Origin: Arthrobacter sp. ERGS1:01
GTDB lineage: Bacteria > Actinomycetota > Actinomycetes > Actinomycetales > Micrococcaceae
Assembly (NCBI RefSeq): GCF_001281315.1
Contig: NZ_CP012479.1
Location: 2,790,001 to 2,854,000 of the forward strand
Reading direction: 5' to 3'
Length of the DNA: 64,000 bases
The notes under the pieces were generated by a model that had not been told where the DNA came from, searched no databases, and saw nothing but the letters and a program-made list of their open reading frames with translations. The position numbers and the translations under genes are program-made. Within the stretch, counting starts at the first letter, position 1. The number at the start of each line of letters is the position of its first letter. This document shows, one piece after another, positions 61,284-64,000 of this stretch.

Positions 61284-64000
61284 TCAGCTGCCGGATTCCG
61301 TGTAGGCGCCCGTGACGATTGCCTCCAATTCCGCCCGGCCGGCCAGGTCCACCGGCCGGATCAGCTTGTCCTGGCCAACGTAGTAGAACGCGGCCCGCAC
61401 CTGCTCCAGCGGAACCTCCTTCAACCGTGACCACGCCAGCCGGTACACGGCCAGCTGGACGCCGCGCACCGCCAGCTGCGCCTTGGACGGGACCTTGCCG
61501 GTCTTCCAGTCGATCAGGTCCCAGCCGCCGTCGGCATCCTTGAAGATCGCGTCGATGCGCCCGCGGACCACGACGTCGGCCACGCGGGTTTCGATGGGCA
61601 CCTCCAGTTCCGCGGGGGTCCTGTTGGCCCACGCCGAATTCTTGAAGGTCTCCTGCATCTCCGCCAGCCCGTACGCCTCGTCCACATAGGCGTCGGCGCC
61701 GGGCAGCTCGTCCAATTCCAGCTGACCGGTGCTGCCGAAGTAGTCCTCGATCCAGGCGTGGAACGCGGTCCCCTTACGCGCGGCCATGCCGGGTTTGGTG
61801 GGCACGGGCCGGCGCATGGCACGCGTGACCTTTTCGGCGTCCTCCCCCAGAGCCACCAGGCGCGAGGCGGAAATGTGCGGGGGCAGTTCCACCCGAAATT
61901 GGTCTGACTCCACCTTTTCCTGGGCCAGCAGCACCTGGGTTTCCCTGCCCCAGCGCGGATTGGCGGCCAGGAACCCGGCCAGGCCCGGCCCGGCAGCATC
62001 TGCGTGGGGGTGATCCGCGCCCTCGGCAAGTGCGTCCCGGACGGCGGCGGCCGAGGCCTCCACGGCGTCGCGCCTGCCCGTCCTGGCCACAACGCCCTGC
62101 CGGCCCGTGATGACGGGGCCGTTGAGCGGGTCATAGGGCCACAACGCCGTCTCCTCCCCCGCGCTGACTGGGTTCTCGGCGTCCTCTTCCGGATCCTGCC
62201 GCCACTCGCCGATGACTGCGCTCTGTTGGGCACCCTCGGCCAGCGGCAGCAGTTCGGCCAGGAACGGCGACGGTTCCAGCGGCGCCTTGCCGCTCCCCCA
62301 CACCGTGGTGCTGCACAACAGGAAGTCCCGGGCCCGGGTGAACGCCACGTAGGCCAGGCGGCGCTCCTCCTCCTCGCCGTGCAGTTTGACGTCGTCGGCG
62401 AAGAGTTTCTCGTTGTCCAGGAGCGTTTTCAGGTCGGGGACATTGAGGTCCCACTCGGGGAGGTCGTCCCGGTCCCCGCGCAGCGGCCAGGGCAGCGACT
62501 TGGCCCCCGTGGTCCACCTGTCGGCGCGGGCGCTGGGGAAGGCACCGGCGTTCATGCCGGGGACAAACACCACATCCCATTCCAGGCCCTTGGAGGCGTG
62601 GACGGTCAGCAGCTGCACGGCGTCCGGGTTGGTCTCCACCGCCGTCATCTCCAGGCCACCCTCCTCCGATTCCGCCGTCTCCAGCCAGGCCAGGAACGCC
62701 GCCAGGTCAACGCGTTCGGCGCCCTGCATGAACGTCATGGCGGCGTCGGCGAAGGCGTCGAGGTTGCGCCGGGCGTGGTGGATGCTGGAGCCCGGCTTGG
62801 CCGCCAGTTCAATGTCGAGCAGCATGGTCCGCTCCACGACGCCAAGCAGGTTCGTCAGCTCGTCGCCGACAAAGGTGCGCAGCAGCCGCAGCTCGTCACG
62901 CAGGGCGAGCAGGCGTTCGCGGGCCGGCTCGGAGAGCGGCCGGGCGGCCTCGGGCCAGTAGTCGGGGCTCAGGTAGTCGAGCGCTTCGATGAGGGAGGCG
63001 GCGTCGACGACGTCGGAGGTCACCACGGTTTCCTCCTCCGCCTCGGCGGCGGTGCCGGCCGGATCCTCTCCCCCGGCCACGGCGGCCGGGTCGAAGGGCA
63101 CCTGGTTCTTGGCCGCCCATTCCCGGCGACGGGCCAGGTACCGGGACCAGTCGGCGAACGCCATGAGGTCAGCCGGGCCGATCCGCCAGCGGGCACCCGT
63201 GAGCAGGCGCATGAGCGAATCGGAGCGGCCGGGATCGGCAATGACCCGCAAGGTGGCCACCAGGTCGACGATTTCCGGGGTGGACAGCAGCCCGCCCAGC
63301 CCCACGATCTCATATGGGATGCCGTGGGCCTCGAACACGGCCTGGAAGCCGGCAAATTGCGCCCGGCGCCGGCACAACACGGCCACGGTCATGGCACCCT
63401 GGGCGCCCTGGTGCGAGGAAAAGTCGCCCTTGCGGTCCAGGATTTCCGCGGCAACGGCCTCGGCCTGCGCCATTTCGGTCTCGAAGCGGGCCAACACCAC
63501 CGCCCCGTCCGGTGCGGAGGGTTTTTCCCGCAGCGGCGACACCACCACGCGGGGCCCGGCCGCGGCCCGCTCCGCCTCGCTGAGCCCGGCGGCCAGCCGG
63601 GCGTTGGCCTTGCGTTCCTGGGCGTGCGTGAGCTCGGCGGACATCACGTTCGCGGCCTTCAGGATCCGCGCCGAATTGCGCCACGCAATGGTGAGTTCGG
63701 CGGTCTCGGCATAGCCGCCGTCGTCCTTGCGGAAGATCTCCGGGAAGCGGAACAACTGCCCGGCCGAGGCCCCGCGGAAACCGTAGATGGACTGGTGGGG
63801 ATCGCCGACGGCCGTGACGGGGTGGCCGCCGCCAAAGAGCTGGGCGAACAGTTGCAGCTGCGCATGGGAGGTGTCCTGGAATTCGTCCAGCAACACCACC
63901 TTGAACCGTTGGCGTTCCATCTCACCGGCGTGCGGCACCTCGGCGGCAATCCGGGCCGCCAGGGCCACGAGGTCGCCGTAGTCCAGGGCGTTGCGGCGGC
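61284..64000 (-). CDS. adnB: AdnB-type helicase-nuclease (UvrD/RecB family), N-terminal part outside window
   Basis: Large subunit of a two-motor DNA end-resection machine. About 905 residues are visible; the N-terminus with Walker A lies beyond the right edge. Helicase motifs include VVLLDEFQDTSHAQLQLFAQ, VTAVGDPHQSIYGFRGAS, TIAWRNSARILKAANV, LLTVHASKGLEWDVVFVPG and RLAYVAFTRARDFLL. The C-terminal nuclease domain has VVRGRIDAIFKD, DLIDWKTGKVP and QLAVYRLAWSRL, the PD-(D/E)xK pattern of RecB-like nucleases. Upstream of uvrD2 and nudC on the same strand, this matches the position of mycobacterial adnB (Rv3201c); adnA would be expected just outside the window. AdnA cannot be fully excluded without the N-terminus. 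Confidence 0.9.
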   Translation of the reverse strand, partial: RRNALDYGDLVALAARIAAEVPHAGEMERQRFKVVLLDEFQDTSHAQLQLFAQLFGGGHPVTAVGDPHQSIYGFRGASAGQLFRFPEIFRKDDGGYAETAELTIAWRNSARILKAANVMSAELTHAQERKANARLAAGLSEAERAAAGPRVVVSPLREKPSAPDGAVVLARFETEMAQAEAVAAEILDRKGDFSSHQGAQGAMTVAVLCRRRAQFAGFQAVFEAHGIPYEIVGLGGLLSTPEIVDLVATLRVIADPGRSDSLMRLLTGARWRIGPADLMAFADWSRYLARRREWAAKNQVPFDPAAVAGGEDPAGTAAEAEEETVVTSDVVDAASLIEALDYLSPDYWPEAARPLSEPARERLLALRDELRLLRTFVGDELTNLLGVVERTMLLDIELAAKPGSSIHHARRNLDAFADAAMTFMQGAERVDLAAFLAWLETAESEEGGLEMTAVETNPDAVQLLTVHASKGLEWDVVFVPGMNAGAFPSARADRWTTGAKSLPWPLRGDRDDLPEWDLNVPDLKTLLDNEKLFADDVKLHGEEEERRLAYVAFTRARDFLLCSTTVWGSGKAPLEPSPFLAELLPLAEGAQQSAVIGEWRQDPEEDAENPVSAGEETALWPYDPLNGPVITGRQGVVARTGRRDAVEASAAAVRDALAEGADHPHADAAGPGLAGFLAANPRWGRETQVLLAQEKVESDQFRVELPPHISASRLVALGEDAEKVTRAMRRPVPTKPGMAARKGTAFHAWIEDYFGSTGQLELDELPGADAYVDEAYGLAEMQETFKNSAWANRTPAELEVPIETRVADVVVRGRIDAIFKDADGGWDLIDWKTGKVPSKAQLAVRGVQLAVYRLAWSRLKEVPLEQVRAAFYYVGQDKLIRPVDLAGRAELEAIVTGAYTESGS

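Overview
The window is 64 kb of GC-rich, densely packed DNA from an aerobic actinobacterium, most likely a member of the Micrococcaceae close to Arthrobacter. The case for this is the high GC in third codon positions, frequent GTG and TTG starts with GGAGG-type ribosome sites, a UvrD2 helicase with HRDC domain, an AdnB-type helicase-nuclease, a UPF0182 membrane protein and a DUF2342 protein. From 48 kb to the right edge the gene order resembles the Mycobacterium tuberculosis Rv3193c-Rv3202c neighbourhood as I recall it (UPF0182, PDZ/Lon-like protease, DUF2342, ThiF-like, uvrD2, nudC, adnB). No phage, insertion sequence, integrase or CRISPR array was seen.

Left part (1-27 kb). A cysteine desulfurase runs off the left edge, followed by a secreted S8 protease. 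A divergent locus follows: a SufR-like ArsR-family regulator with conserved cysteines faces a four-gene operon of GTP cyclohydrolase I, an FAD/NAD(P)H reductase, a FolP2-type dihydropteroate synthase paralogue and a RibD-type reductase. This operon lacks folB and folK and its FolP2-like protein lacks the usual pABA-loop signature, so it may be a non-canonical pterin pathway; it is the best candidate here for something undescribed. Next come a lipoprotein, a lipid kinase, a J-domain protein, trmL, a methyltransferase, etfAB, an ABC/FtsX exporter, an HtrA protease, a TPM-domain protein with PspA, an aldo/keto reductase, an epimerase and a molybdate operon (HTH-TOBE regulator, modABC), then a membrane-anchored alpha/beta hydrolase.

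Middle part (27-47 kb). Two identical initiator tRNA genes, each in a 126-bp perfect repeat, bracket about 20 kb of mostly catabolic genes. One minus-strand run holds a second etfBA pair, a cytochrome b-like membrane protein and the valine-degradation enzymes isobutyryl-CoA dehydrogenase, 3-hydroxyisobutyryl-CoA hydrolase, 3-hydroxyisobutyrate dehydrogenase and an enoyl-CoA hydratase, with a divergent MarR regulator. A second run holds thiolase, FadB, a crotonase and a metallo-beta-lactamase-fold hydrolase, facing a crotonase-TetR pair across an operator-rich divergent promoter. An SDR, an AI-2E-type permease, a cardiolipin synthase and a SHOCT protein complete the block.

Right part (48-64 kb). 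The conserved actinobacterial block runs from UPF0182 to adnB, which leaves the window at the right edge.

Two families of short intergenic repeats stand out. Family A (core GGTCTCGACAGGCTCGACCA) is found at 2.4-2.9, 11.6, 27.9 and 47.7-48.0 kb. Family B (core ACGCGGTATCACCTTTGG) is found at 35.4-35.6 and 44.8-45.1 kb. They sit almost only in gaps where genes end, several as inverted pairs able to form hairpins.
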